DNA of 64,000 bases from Halomonas sp. H10-9-1 (GTDB taxonomy: Bacteria; Pseudomonadota; Gammaproteobacteria; Pseudomonadales; Halomonadaceae). The notes under the pieces were generated by a model. That model saw nothing but the letters and a program-made list of their open reading frames with translations, did not search any database and was not told the DNA's origin. This document shows, piece by piece, positions 26,347 to 33,920 of this stretch. The stretch covers positions 248,001 to 312,000 of the forward strand of contig NZ_JAMSHO010000001.1 of NCBI RefSeq assembly GCF_040147005.1, read 5' to 3'. How positions within the stretch are numbered: the stretch's first letter is position 1; each line of letters starts with the position of its first letter. The translations under genes and the position numbers were made by a program.

Positions 26347-27378
26347 TTAGCGCCAGCCGACGCGATCGAAGATCTTGATGGCCTCGGGGTTGTTCTCGCC
26401 CAGCTTGCTGATGTTCAGGCTGTCCTTCTTGAAGTTGCCCCAGGACTCCAGCACCGGGTTCTTCTTCACGCCCGCCACCACCGGGAACTCGTAGTTGCCG
26501 TTGGCGAAGATCTCCTGGGCGGTGTCGGAGGCCAGGAACTCGAGGAAGCGCACGGCATTCTCGTGGTTGGGAGCCCCTTCGACCACACCGGCGCCGCCGA
26601 CGTTGATATGGGTGCCGCCATCGTCCTGGTTGGGGAAGATCACGCCGACCCGGCGGGCGGCCTCGCGGTCCGCTTCATCGTCGGAGTGCAGCAGGCGCAC
26701 GTAGTAGTAGTGGTTGGCCACCGCCAGGTCGCACTCGCCGTTGGCCACGGCCTTGATCTGGTCGGTGTCGCCACCCGCGGGGTCGCGGGCCATGTTGGCC
26801 ACCACGCCCTGGGCCCACTCCTCGGCACCCTCGGCGCCGTGATGCTCGATCAGCGAGGCGAGCAGCGACTGGTTGTAGATATTGTTCGAGGAGCGGATGC
26901 ACACCTCACCCTCGAATCTCGGGTCGGCGAGTTCCTTGTAGCTGCCGATCTGGCTCGGGTCGAAGCTCTCGCGGTCGTAGAAGATGGCGCGGGCACGCTG
27001 GCTGAAGCCGAACCACAACCCCTCGGGATGACGCATGGCCTCCGGCAGGCGCTCGTTGAGCACCGCGGAGTCGACAGCCTGGAAGATGCCCTCCTGCTCG
27101 GCGCGCCACAGGCGGCCGGCGTCCACCGTGATCATCACGTCGGCGGGGCTGGCCACGCCCTCACGGGTGATGCGCTCGATCAGCTGATCCGAGTCGCCTT
27201 CCAGCAGGTTGACCTCGATGCCGGTCTCCTCGGTGAAGGCCTGGTAGAGCGCCGCGTCGGAGTCGTAGTGGCGCGCCGAGTAGATGTTCAACTCATCGGC
27301 GGAGGCGATGCTGGCGAAGGCGGAGCCGGCCAGCGCGACGGCGATGGGAGCGGCGAGACGAGCGTGCTTGATCATCAT
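26347..27378 (-). CDS. fbpA: Iron(III) ABC transporter substrate-binding protein (Fbp/FutA type)
   Basis: A 343-residue periplasmic binding protein with a signal peptide (to about residue 27, ending ASIASA). The mature start DELNIYSARHYDSDAALYQ and the tyrosine run VANHYYYVRLLHSDD are typical of Fbp/FutA ferric-ion-binding proteins, where adjacent tyrosines ligate Fe3+. It delivers ferric iron to the permease and ATPase encoded nearby. Start at ATG 27378 with GGAG upstream (the adjacent ATG 27375 is equivalent). It is transcribed away from the ATPase gene fbpC, an unusual split. Confidence 0.92.
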   Translation of the reverse strand: MMIKHARLAAPIAVALAGSAFASIASADELNIYSARHYDSDAALYQAFTEETGIEVNLLEGDSDQLIERITREGVASPADVMITVDAGRLWRAEQEGIFQAVDSAVLNERLPEAMRHPEGLWFGFSQRARAIFYDRESFDPSQIGSYKELADPRFEGEVCIRSSNNIYNQSLLASLIEHHGAEGAEEWAQGVVANMARDPAGGDTDQIKAVANGECDLAVANHYYYVRLLHSDDEADREAARRVGVIFPNQDDGGTHINVGGAGVVEGAPNHENAVRFLEFLASDTAQEIFANGNYEFPVVAGVKKNPVLESWGNFKKDSLNISKLGENNPEAIKIFDRVGWR

Positions 27379-27402
27379 GACTTCGATGGCTCCTGATGGA
27401 GT

Positions 27403-27425
27403 GGAATGATAATACGTTGCATTAC
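27403..27425. promoter_or_regulatory. Fur-box-like sequence upstream of fbpA
   Basis: GGAATGATAATACGTTGCAT(TAC) contains the GATAAT half-site of the Fur consensus and an imperfect inverted copy. It lies 25-47 bp upstream of the fbpA start, where iron-dependent repression would be expected. The second half matches poorly. Confidence 0.3.
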
Positions 27426-27590
27426 TGGTGCGCCTATTGAAGCCCCGCATATCGGCGACGTCAAGTGCTCAGGGGGAGATTTCTTGCGCTGAAGCAGGTA
27501 ATTCGTTGAATGCGAGTCGCTTTCAAACGCATTAGCGCTCACGATCGGTTATGATGAGGGCAACTCCACCGACACGACGTCGAGGGCCCC

Positions 27591-28763
27591 ATGAACCAGA
27601 AACTCCAGCAACCGCTCTCCTCCGCTGCACCGGCACTATCGATGCAGGGCATCCACCATGCCTTCGGCAGGCACGAGGTGGTGAAGGGCATCGACCTTGA
27701 AGTGCTGCCGGGCGAGGTCGTCTGCCTGCTGGGCCCCTCGGGCTGTGGCAAGACCACCCTGCTGCGCATCGCCGCAGGCCTCGAGACCCTGCAGCAGGGG
27801 CGAGTGGCCCTCGAAGGCAAGGAGGTGGCACGCTGCGGTGGGCATCATCTGCCGCCCGAAAAGCGCAGCGTCGGCCTGGCCTTTCAGGACTCCGCGCTCT
27901 TCCCGCACCTCTCGGTGCTGGAAAATGTCACCTTCGGGCTCAAGCACCTGCCGGTGGCGGCGCGCCGCCAGCGCGCCCTGGCACTGCTCGAACAACTGGG
28001 CATGGCGGCCCACGCCGAGAGCTATCCGCACATGCTCTCCGGCGGGCAGCAGCAACGTGTGGCCCTGGCCCGAGCCCTGGCGCCCGAGCCGGACCTGATG
28101 CTGCTCGACGAGCCCTTCTCCAGTCTCGATGCGCGACTGCGCGACCAGATCCGTGATGACACCCTGCACGTGCTCAAGAAGGTCGGGGCCGCCACCCTGC
28201 TGGTGACCCACGACCCGGAAGAGGCGATGTTCATGGCCGACCGCATCGCTCTGATGCGTGACGGTCATATCGTTCAGGTCGGTACGCCACGGGAGCTTTA
28301 CTGCAACCCCAGCGATCCCTTCGTGGTGACCTTCTTCGGGGAGGTGAACGAACTCTCTGGAGTGGTGCGCGACGGCAAGGTACTGACGCCGGTGGGTATC
28401 GTGGATGCCGGCTGGCTGGCCGAGGGCACCACTGCACGGGTACTGGTGCGGCCGGAGGCGCTGCAGGTGGCGCGGTTGGACGCGCCGGCCGAAGCGCACA
28501 GTCACAGCCATATCGTCATGGCCAAGCTGCTGGGGCGCAGCAGCCTGCTGCATATCTGTGCTCATGACTCTGACGGCGATGAAGCCCATATCCATGCGCG
28601 GGTGCCGGGTGTCTTCCTGCCCGCCGAGGGCCAGCCCGTCACCCTGCGGCTGGACCCCTCCCAGGTATTTGTCTTTCCCTCACTTCCCGCCGGGGCGCGA
28701 GCGGCGCATGGCCAGGCTGAGCAGAATCACCGGGACTATGCCTACCACCACGATGGCCAGTGA
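27591..28763 (+). CDS. fbpC: Iron(III) ABC transporter ATP-binding protein
   Basis: A 390-residue ABC ATPase. Walker A GPSGCGKTT (near residue 48), Q-loop in LAFQDSALFPHLSVLENV, signature LSGGQQQRVALARAL, Walker B LMLLDEPFSSLDARL and switch His in LLVTHDPEEAMFMAD, followed by a TOBE-like C-terminal domain. It energises ferric iron import with the permease FbpB. The last 28 codons overlap the 3' end of the convergent permease gene by 84 bp. The C-terminus in this overlap (HGQAEQNHRDYAYHHDGQ) has no clear family counterpart, so its end may be a recent read-through extension. Confidence 0.93.
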   Translation: MNQKLQQPLSSAAPALSMQGIHHAFGRHEVVKGIDLEVLPGEVVCLLGPSGCGKTTLLRIAAGLETLQQGRVALEGKEVARCGGHHLPPEKRSVGLAFQDSALFPHLSVLENVTFGLKHLPVAARRQRALALLEQLGMAAHAESYPHMLSGGQQQRVALARALAPEPDLMLLDEPFSSLDARLRDQIRDDTLHVLKKVGAATLLVTHDPEEAMFMADRIALMRDGHIVQVGTPRELYCNPSDPFVVTFFGEVNELSGVVRDGKVLTPVGIVDAGWLAEGTTARVLVRPEALQVARLDAPAEAHSHSHIVMAKLLGRSSLLHICAHDSDGDEAHIHARVPGVFLPAEGQPVTLRLDPSQVFVFPSLPAGARAAHGQAEQNHRDYAYHHDGQ

Positions 28764-30362
28764 GGCCGTCGAGGCCTCGGCGAGTCGCTCGTCGGCCGCC
28801 AGGCTGTGAGCGCGTACCGCCAGGGTATCGAAGTTGAAGGGGCGCAGGATGATGGTTGCCGGCAGCTCCTTCATCACATCCACGAAGACCAGAATGCAGG
28901 CCGCCAGCAGGCTGCCACGCATGATCGGGGTGTGCACCCGCTTGAGGGTACCGGTCGCGGTCTGACCCAGGGTGCGTGAGGCGGCGTCCATGCTCGGGGT
29001 CACCTTGCCCAGGCTCGCCTCCACGGCATTGAACGACACCGCCAGGAAACGCACCACGTAGGCGTAGATCAGGATGAATGCCGAGCCACTGAAGATCAGC
29101 CCGATCACCTCGCCACGCTGCTCGAGCAACCAGGTGTTGATGGTGTTGTCCAGCCAGGCGAAGGGGATCAGGATGCCCACCGCCACCACCGAGCCCGGAA
29201 TCGCATAACCCATGGCCGAGATCCGCGTGGCGGTGCGCGTCAGCCGCGTATCGTTGAGGCGCACCCCGTAGCTGAGCACCATCGCCAGGGTTACCGCGAT
29301 CAGTGCGGCGATGGTTGCCAGCACCAGGCTGTTGCGGGCATAGCCGATGAAGGCGGTGCCGAACAGCGAATCGCCCTGTGCGATGGCCAGCGCGGCGAGG
29401 ATGCCGCTGGGAATCAGGAACCCCCCCAGGATCGGCAGCAGGCAGGCCAGGAAGGCGCCCGCCGAGGCCCAGCCACCGAGCCGGTACTCCGGCAACTGCT
29501 GATAGCGGCTGGAGGTGTGGAAGTAGCGCCGCTTGCCCCGCGACCAGCGTTCCAGCAGCACCAGGGCGATCACGAAGGCCAGCAGGCAGGCGGCCAGCTG
29601 GGCGGCGGCGACCTGCTCGCCGAGGCCGAACCAGGTGCGGTAGATGCCGGTGGTGAAGGTGTCCACGCCGAAGTACTGCACCGCACCGAATTCGTTCAGG
29701 GTCTCCATTAGTACCAGCGATACGCCGCCCACCAGGGCAGGGCGCGACAGCGGTATGGCCACGCTGCAAAACAGCTGCCAAGGCCCTCGCCCCAGGGTGC
29801 GTCCCACATCCAGCATGCACACCGACTGCTCCATGAAGGAGGCGCGGGCCAGCAGGTAGACATAAGGGTAGAGCACCAGGGAGATCAGCGTCGCCGCCCC
29901 GCCCAGCGAACGGACCTCGGGAAACCAGTAGTCGCCGAAGCGCCAGCCGAACAGCTCGCGCAGCCACCCCTGCAGGGGGCCCGAGAACTGCAGGAAGTCG
30001 GTGTAGGCGTAGGCGATCACGTAGGTGGGCACGGCCAGTGGCAGCAGCAGCGCCCACTCGAACAGCCGCCTGCCCGGGAAGCGGCACATCACCACCAGCC
30101 AGGCGGTGCCGGTGCCGATCACCAGGGTGCCGAGCCCCACTGTGACCACCAGGAACAGGGTGTTGATCAGGTAGCGCGGCAGCACCGTGCTGGCCAGATG
30201 CTGCCAGACGCCACCGGAGGGCATCAGGATGTGCGCCAGCACCGCCAGTACCGGCATTGCCACGATCAGGGCGACCCAGAGCAGCAGAGCGGTCCAGGGG
30301 GTGAAAGAGGGAATCGCCCGGCGCGACAGGGCGGGCAGGTCACCGCTGGAGGGTCGAGACAA
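28680..30362 (-). CDS. fbpB: Iron(III) ABC transporter permease (fused double permease)
   Basis: A 560-residue inner-membrane permease containing two copies of the binding-protein-dependent permease domain, about twelve transmembrane segments. EAA-type loops are seen in DVGRTLGRGPWQLFCSVAIP and MDAASRTLGQTATGTLKRVH. This is the FbpB/SfuB architecture. The preferred start is TTG at 30362, with AGGAG seven bases upstream; the longer frame starting at another TTG (30416) lacks a ribosome site. It is convergent with fbpC and overlaps it at the 3' end. Confidence 0.9.
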   Translation of the reverse strand: MSRPSSGDLPALSRRAIPSFTPWTALLLWVALIVAMPVLAVLAHILMPSGGVWQHLASTVLPRYLINTLFLVVTVGLGTLVIGTGTAWLVVMCRFPGRRLFEWALLLPLAVPTYVIAYAYTDFLQFSGPLQGWLRELFGWRFGDYWFPEVRSLGGAATLISLVLYPYVYLLARASFMEQSVCMLDVGRTLGRGPWQLFCSVAIPLSRPALVGGVSLVLMETLNEFGAVQYFGVDTFTTGIYRTWFGLGEQVAAAQLAACLLAFVIALVLLERWSRGKRRYFHTSSRYQQLPEYRLGGWASAGAFLACLLPILGGFLIPSGILAALAIAQGDSLFGTAFIGYARNSLVLATIAALIAVTLAMVLSYGVRLNDTRLTRTATRISAMGYAIPGSVVAVGILIPFAWLDNTINTWLLEQRGEVIGLIFSGSAFILIYAYVVRFLAVSFNAVEASLGKVTPSMDAASRTLGQTATGTLKRVHTPIMRGSLLAACILVFVDVMKELPATIILRPFNFDTLAVRAHSLAADERLAEASTASLAIVVVGIVPVILLSLAMRRSRPGGK

Positions 30363-30474
30363 GGGAAGGCTCCTGGCAGGCGCGGAAAGGCAAATGCGAG
30401 ACGTTGACGACGGCAAATGGTATCAGTTGCGCCCGGTCGCTGCAGCCAACTTCGGCTGACCGGTGTCAACACGA

Positions 30475-30506
30475 CGACGCCCGCCGTCATATGGCGGCGG
30501 GCGTCG
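30475..30506. terminator. Strong hairpin downstream of the second TRAP operon
   Basis: Perfect 12-bp stem CGACGCCCGCCG / CGGCGGGCGTCG with an 8-nt loop, just after the end of the leftward TRAP permease gene. There is no T run, so it may act as a stabilising structure or a weak terminator. Confidence 0.55.
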
Positions 30507-30528
30507 AGTCGCGGACTGCTCGGAGGGG

Positions 30529-31857
30529 TCAGTAGCCGAGCAGCATCGCCGGCAGGCCGGTGATCAGCACCGGGAAGAAGGCCATCAGCACGCAGGCCAG
30601 CACGATCAGCGCCACGAAGGGAATGACCGCACGATAGAGGTCGATGATCTCCACCCCGGGCGGCGCCACCCCCTTGAGGTAGAAGAGTGCATAGCCGAAC
30701 GGCGGTGTCAGGAAGGAGGTCTGCAGTACCACGGCGACCATCACCACGAACCACAGCATGTCCACGCCCATGCTGTCGACGATGGGCAGCATGATCGGGA
30801 AGCTGAGCAGCACGATGCCGGTCCAGTCCAGGAACATGCCCAGGATGAACACCAGGAACAGCATCAGGATCAGCGCCCCGACGGTGCCGCCGGGCATCGC
30901 CGTCACCACCTCATGGATCACGTCCATGCCGCCGCCGATGGAGAACACGCCGGTGAAGGCGGTCGCCCCCACCACCACCAGCATCACCATGGTGGTGGTC
31001 TTGCTGGCCTCGATCAGGGTGCGATAGCAGGTCGAGGCCTTGCGGTCGCCGAAGATCAGGAACAGCAGGAAGGCGATGAAGACCCCGATGGCCGAGGCCT
31101 CGGTGGCGGTGGCGATGCCCAGGAACAGCGAGCCCAGCACGCCGAGGATCAGCGACATGGGCGGCAGCACATACTTGCCGAGCATGATCAGCAGCTCGCC
31201 GGTCGAGGTCTCGGCGCGCTCCGCGGCCGGCACGGCGGGGCCATAGCTGGGCTTGATGAAGCAGATGATCAGCACGTAGAGCGCGTACATGGTGCCCAGC
31301 ATCACCCCTGGCACCAAGGCACCGGCGAACAGCGCGCCCACCGAGACCGGCGAGTAACTGGCCATCAGGATCAACATGATGCTGGGCGGGATCAGGATGC
31401 CCAGGCAGCCGCTGGCCATGATCACCCCGGTGCTCAGCTCCTTGTTGTAGGAGTACTTGAGCATCGGCACCAGGGCGATCATGCCCATCACCGCGATGGA
31501 GGCACCGACGATGCCGGTGGTGGCGGCCAGCAGCACCGATACGATGACCACGGTGAGCGCCAGGCCGCCGCGCAGGTTGGCCAGCAGCAGGCGCATGGTG
31601 TCGAACATCTTCTCGGTGACACCGGAGTCATTGAGAAAGCGTGCCATCAGCACGAACAGGGGGATGGCCACCAGGACATAGTTGTCCATGGAATTGCCGT
31701 AGATGTTGTTGATCAGGATGCCGAGGGTCTTGGCGCCGGGACCGAGCCAGGCGCCGAGCACGGCGACGCCGCCCAGCACGAAGGCCAGCGGATGGCCCAT
31801 GAACAGGCCGACCAACAGGCCGCTGAACATGAACAGGGTGAGCATCTCGGGGCTCAT
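30529..31857 (-). CDS. TRAP transporter large permease subunit (second operon)
   Basis: A 442-residue DctM-family permease of the larger subgroup that pairs with TakP/FcbT-type binding proteins. Hallmarks: MASGCLGILIPPSIMLILMA and LGIATATEASAIGVFIAF. About twelve hydrophobic segments. It imports the solute captured by the binding protein encoded at 32451-33560 using an ion gradient. The ATG at 31857 overlaps the stop of the small permease gene (ATGA). Confidence 0.92.
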   Translation of the reverse strand: MSPEMLTLFMFSGLLVGLFMGHPLAFVLGGVAVLGAWLGPGAKTLGILINNIYGNSMDNYVLVAIPLFVLMARFLNDSGVTEKMFDTMRLLLANLRGGLALTVVIVSVLLAATTGIVGASIAVMGMIALVPMLKYSYNKELSTGVIMASGCLGILIPPSIMLILMASYSPVSVGALFAGALVPGVMLGTMYALYVLIICFIKPSYGPAVPAAERAETSTGELLIMLGKYVLPPMSLILGVLGSLFLGIATATEASAIGVFIAFLLFLIFGDRKASTCYRTLIEASKTTTMVMLVVVGATAFTGVFSIGGGMDVIHEVVTAMPGGTVGALILMLFLVFILGMFLDWTGIVLLSFPIMLPIVDSMGVDMLWFVVMVAVVLQTSFLTPPFGYALFYLKGVAPPGVEIIDLYRAVIPFVALIVLACVLMAFFPVLITGLPAMLLGY

Positions 31858-32357
31858 GCGGCGGCCTCCTTGCGCAGTTCGCCGAAGGCGCGGATGACGA
31901 TGGCGATGGCCTGCAGCAGCAGCAGCACGGCGGCCACCACGATCACGCCCTTCACCGGGTAGACCGGGATGGACATCATGCCGTAGGTGGTCTCGCCGCG
32001 GCTGAAGGAGCGCTCGAAGAAGGCCCAGCCGAAGGTCAGCAGCATCCAGATGAAGGGCACGAAGAAGAGCAGGTAGCCGAGCAGTTCCAGGGTGGCCTGC
32101 TTGCGGCGGGAGAGCAGGCGCTTGAGGACGTCGACCTCGACGTGGGCATGATGGCGCAGGCCGAAGGCGGCCATCAGCATGAAATGGGCGCCGAACAGCA
32201 TCTTGGTGACATCGAAGGCCCAGTCGCTGGGGCGGCCGATGAAGAAGCGGGCGGCGATATCATAGATCACGATCAGCGTGATCACGGCAAGCAGCGGGGC
32301 GATCAGGCGGCCGAACCCCTCGTTGAGGGCATCGATGGCCCTGGCAATGGCGTTCAT
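31854..32357 (-). CDS. TRAP transporter small permease subunit (second operon)
   Basis: A 167-residue DctQ-family protein with four transmembrane helices; VIYDIAARFFIGRPSDWAFD is the conserved region. Start ATG 32357, with GAGAGCC upstream. The upstream Met at 32381 is less likely. It forms the membrane pair with the large permease gene that follows. Confidence 0.88.
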   Translation of the reverse strand: MNAIARAIDALNEGFGRLIAPLLAVITLIVIYDIAARFFIGRPSDWAFDVTKMLFGAHFMLMAAFGLRHHAHVEVDVLKRLLSRRKQATLELLGYLLFFVPFIWMLLTFGWAFFERSFSRGETTYGMMSIPVYPVKGVIVVAAVLLLLQAIAIVIRAFGELRKEAAA

Positions 32358-32450
32358 GGTGAGGCTCTCGGAAACAGGCAAGTCAGACGAAAGGCGGCGC
32401 CAGGGGCGCCGCAGGGAAGCCGGGTCCCGAGGGCCCGGCGGTTTTCCCGG

Positions 32451-33560
32451 TTACTGGTTCATGCAGGCCTCGAGCTCTTCCAGGGACGGCAGGTTGTCCA
32501 TGGTGCGGCTCATGTTGAAGGGCACGGTCACGTCACGCCAGTTGGCGTAGTGCTCCAGGTAGCTGACCATGGAGTGGTAGACCTTGGCGTGCATCGGATC
32601 CTCGCAGGCACCCTGCAGGATGACCTCGTTGGTGACCTCCTGGATGCGTGCCAGGTCCTCATCGGACAGATGGTTGATCGTCATGCCTTCGTCCTTGAAC
32701 TTGACGGTGGCATCGGTGGAGCCTCGCTCGGACCAGGCCAGCGACCAGGCCATGGTGGCCTCGGCGGCGATCTTCAGCTTCTCCTGGGTCTCCTCCGAGA
32801 GGGCGTCCCAGGCGTCCTTGTTGATCATCACGCCGAACACGCTGGCGGACTGGTGCCAGCCCGGGGTGGACCAGTAGTCGGCGACCTCGCCGAAACCGGC
32901 CTTGTAGTCGACCCCCGGGGTGGAGAACTCACCGGCGTCGATCACGCCGCGCTCGATGGCCTGGTAGACCTCGCCGCCGGCCAGGGTGACCTGGGAACCA
33001 CCGAGCTTCTCGAGCACGCGGCCCTGGTCGCGGCCGGAGAGACGCAGACGCTTGCCCTCGAGGTCGGCGATGCTCTCGATGGGGGTGCCGCCCATGAAGC
33101 CGGACTCGTTGTTGGTGATCCCGTAGGGCAGGTAGACCATGTCGTATTCGCCATAGACTTCCTGATACAGCTCGAAGCCTCCCCACTGGTTGATCCAGTT
33201 GAGGTAGTCGACACCGTTGAACAGGCTGGTGGTGGTGGCCAGCGGCGAGAATGCCGGGCTCAGGCCTGCCCAGTAGCCGGGCCAGTCGGCGGCGGCCTCG
33301 ATGGCGCCGGTCTGGGTCGCGTCGAATACTTCACTGCCGGGCATCAGGGTGCCACCGGCGCGGAAATCGATGGTCAACTCGTCGCCAGCTAGCTTGTTGA
33401 CCAGCTCTACCCAGTGGCGGTCCATCTGGATCAGGTCCAGGTTGTCCGGCCAGGTGGAGGTCATGGTCCACTCTTCCTGGGCTTGGGCAGTGGTGCTCAG
33501 CGTGGCCAGGGCCACGCCGGCGGCCAGGCCAGTGAGTGTGAAGGTGCGTAGTGCTTTCAT
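32451..33560 (-). CDS. TRAP transporter substrate-binding protein, TakP/FcbT type
   Basis: A 369-residue periplasmic protein with a signal peptide (residues 1-27, ending TTAQAQ). The segments NLDLIQMDRHWVELVNKLAG, LRLSGRDQGRVLEKLGGSQV and VIDAGEFSTPGVDYKAGFG place it in the subgroup that includes alpha-keto-acid-binding TakP and the mannitol/chloroaromatic FcbT proteins. The arginine of LRLSGR and the Glu/Tyr motif near residue 220 would contact ligand or metal. Start ATG 33560, preceded by GGGAGAAG. An open frame continues upstream antisense to tmcA for more than 700 codons, but that part is an artefact of high GC. Confidence 0.92.
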   Translation of the reverse strand: MKALRTFTLTGLAAGVALATLSTTAQAQEEWTMTSTWPDNLDLIQMDRHWVELVNKLAGDELTIDFRAGGTLMPGSEVFDATQTGAIEAAADWPGYWAGLSPAFSPLATTTSLFNGVDYLNWINQWGGFELYQEVYGEYDMVYLPYGITNNESGFMGGTPIESIADLEGKRLRLSGRDQGRVLEKLGGSQVTLAGGEVYQAIERGVIDAGEFSTPGVDYKAGFGEVADYWSTPGWHQSASVFGVMINKDAWDALSEETQEKLKIAAEATMAWSLAWSERGSTDATVKFKDEGMTINHLSDEDLARIQEVTNEVILQGACEDPMHAKVYHSMVSYLEHYANWRDVTVPFNMSRTMDNLPSLEELEACMNQ

Positions 33561-33819
33561 GTTCTTCTCCCTTCGGTTCTGAGCAGGCGGCGGCGCTGAT
33601 CGGTGCCCGCCGAATAATGTCGGGTTGCGGCAGCCGTTGCATGTCGCATTGGCAGATCCGCAACTACGGCCCCAAGCTAGCATGCTATTGACGCGCGCGA
33701 CGATCGCGTTGCCATGACGGCGCCGGCTCCCGGCGGTAGGGTGACGATACCGGTGACAGGGTCGTGCGGGCGCGCGGAATTGAAGAAAAAGTGCTTTCTT
33801 ATCAGCTAATTGAATTAGG

Positions 33820-33835
33820 TTTACGTTTACGTCAA
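33820..33835 (-). promoter_or_regulatory. MerR/LiuR-like operator motif
   Basis: On the minus strand TTGACGTAAACGTAAA, a near copy of the binding motif described for LiuR-type MerR regulators in Proteobacteria, which overlaps a TTGAC -35 box. It faces the TRAP operon, whose first gene starts 260 bp downstream. The rest of the 33561-33920 gap holds nothing else that I recognise. No MerR gene is present in the window. Confidence 0.35.
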
Positions 33836-33920
33836 GGTTGCGTTGCGGGTGATTTTCAGCGTTGAATGCCGCATCGTCATAAGACCAAAGTGCTAGCGGC
33901 GCGATGCCAGGAGTGGGGCG

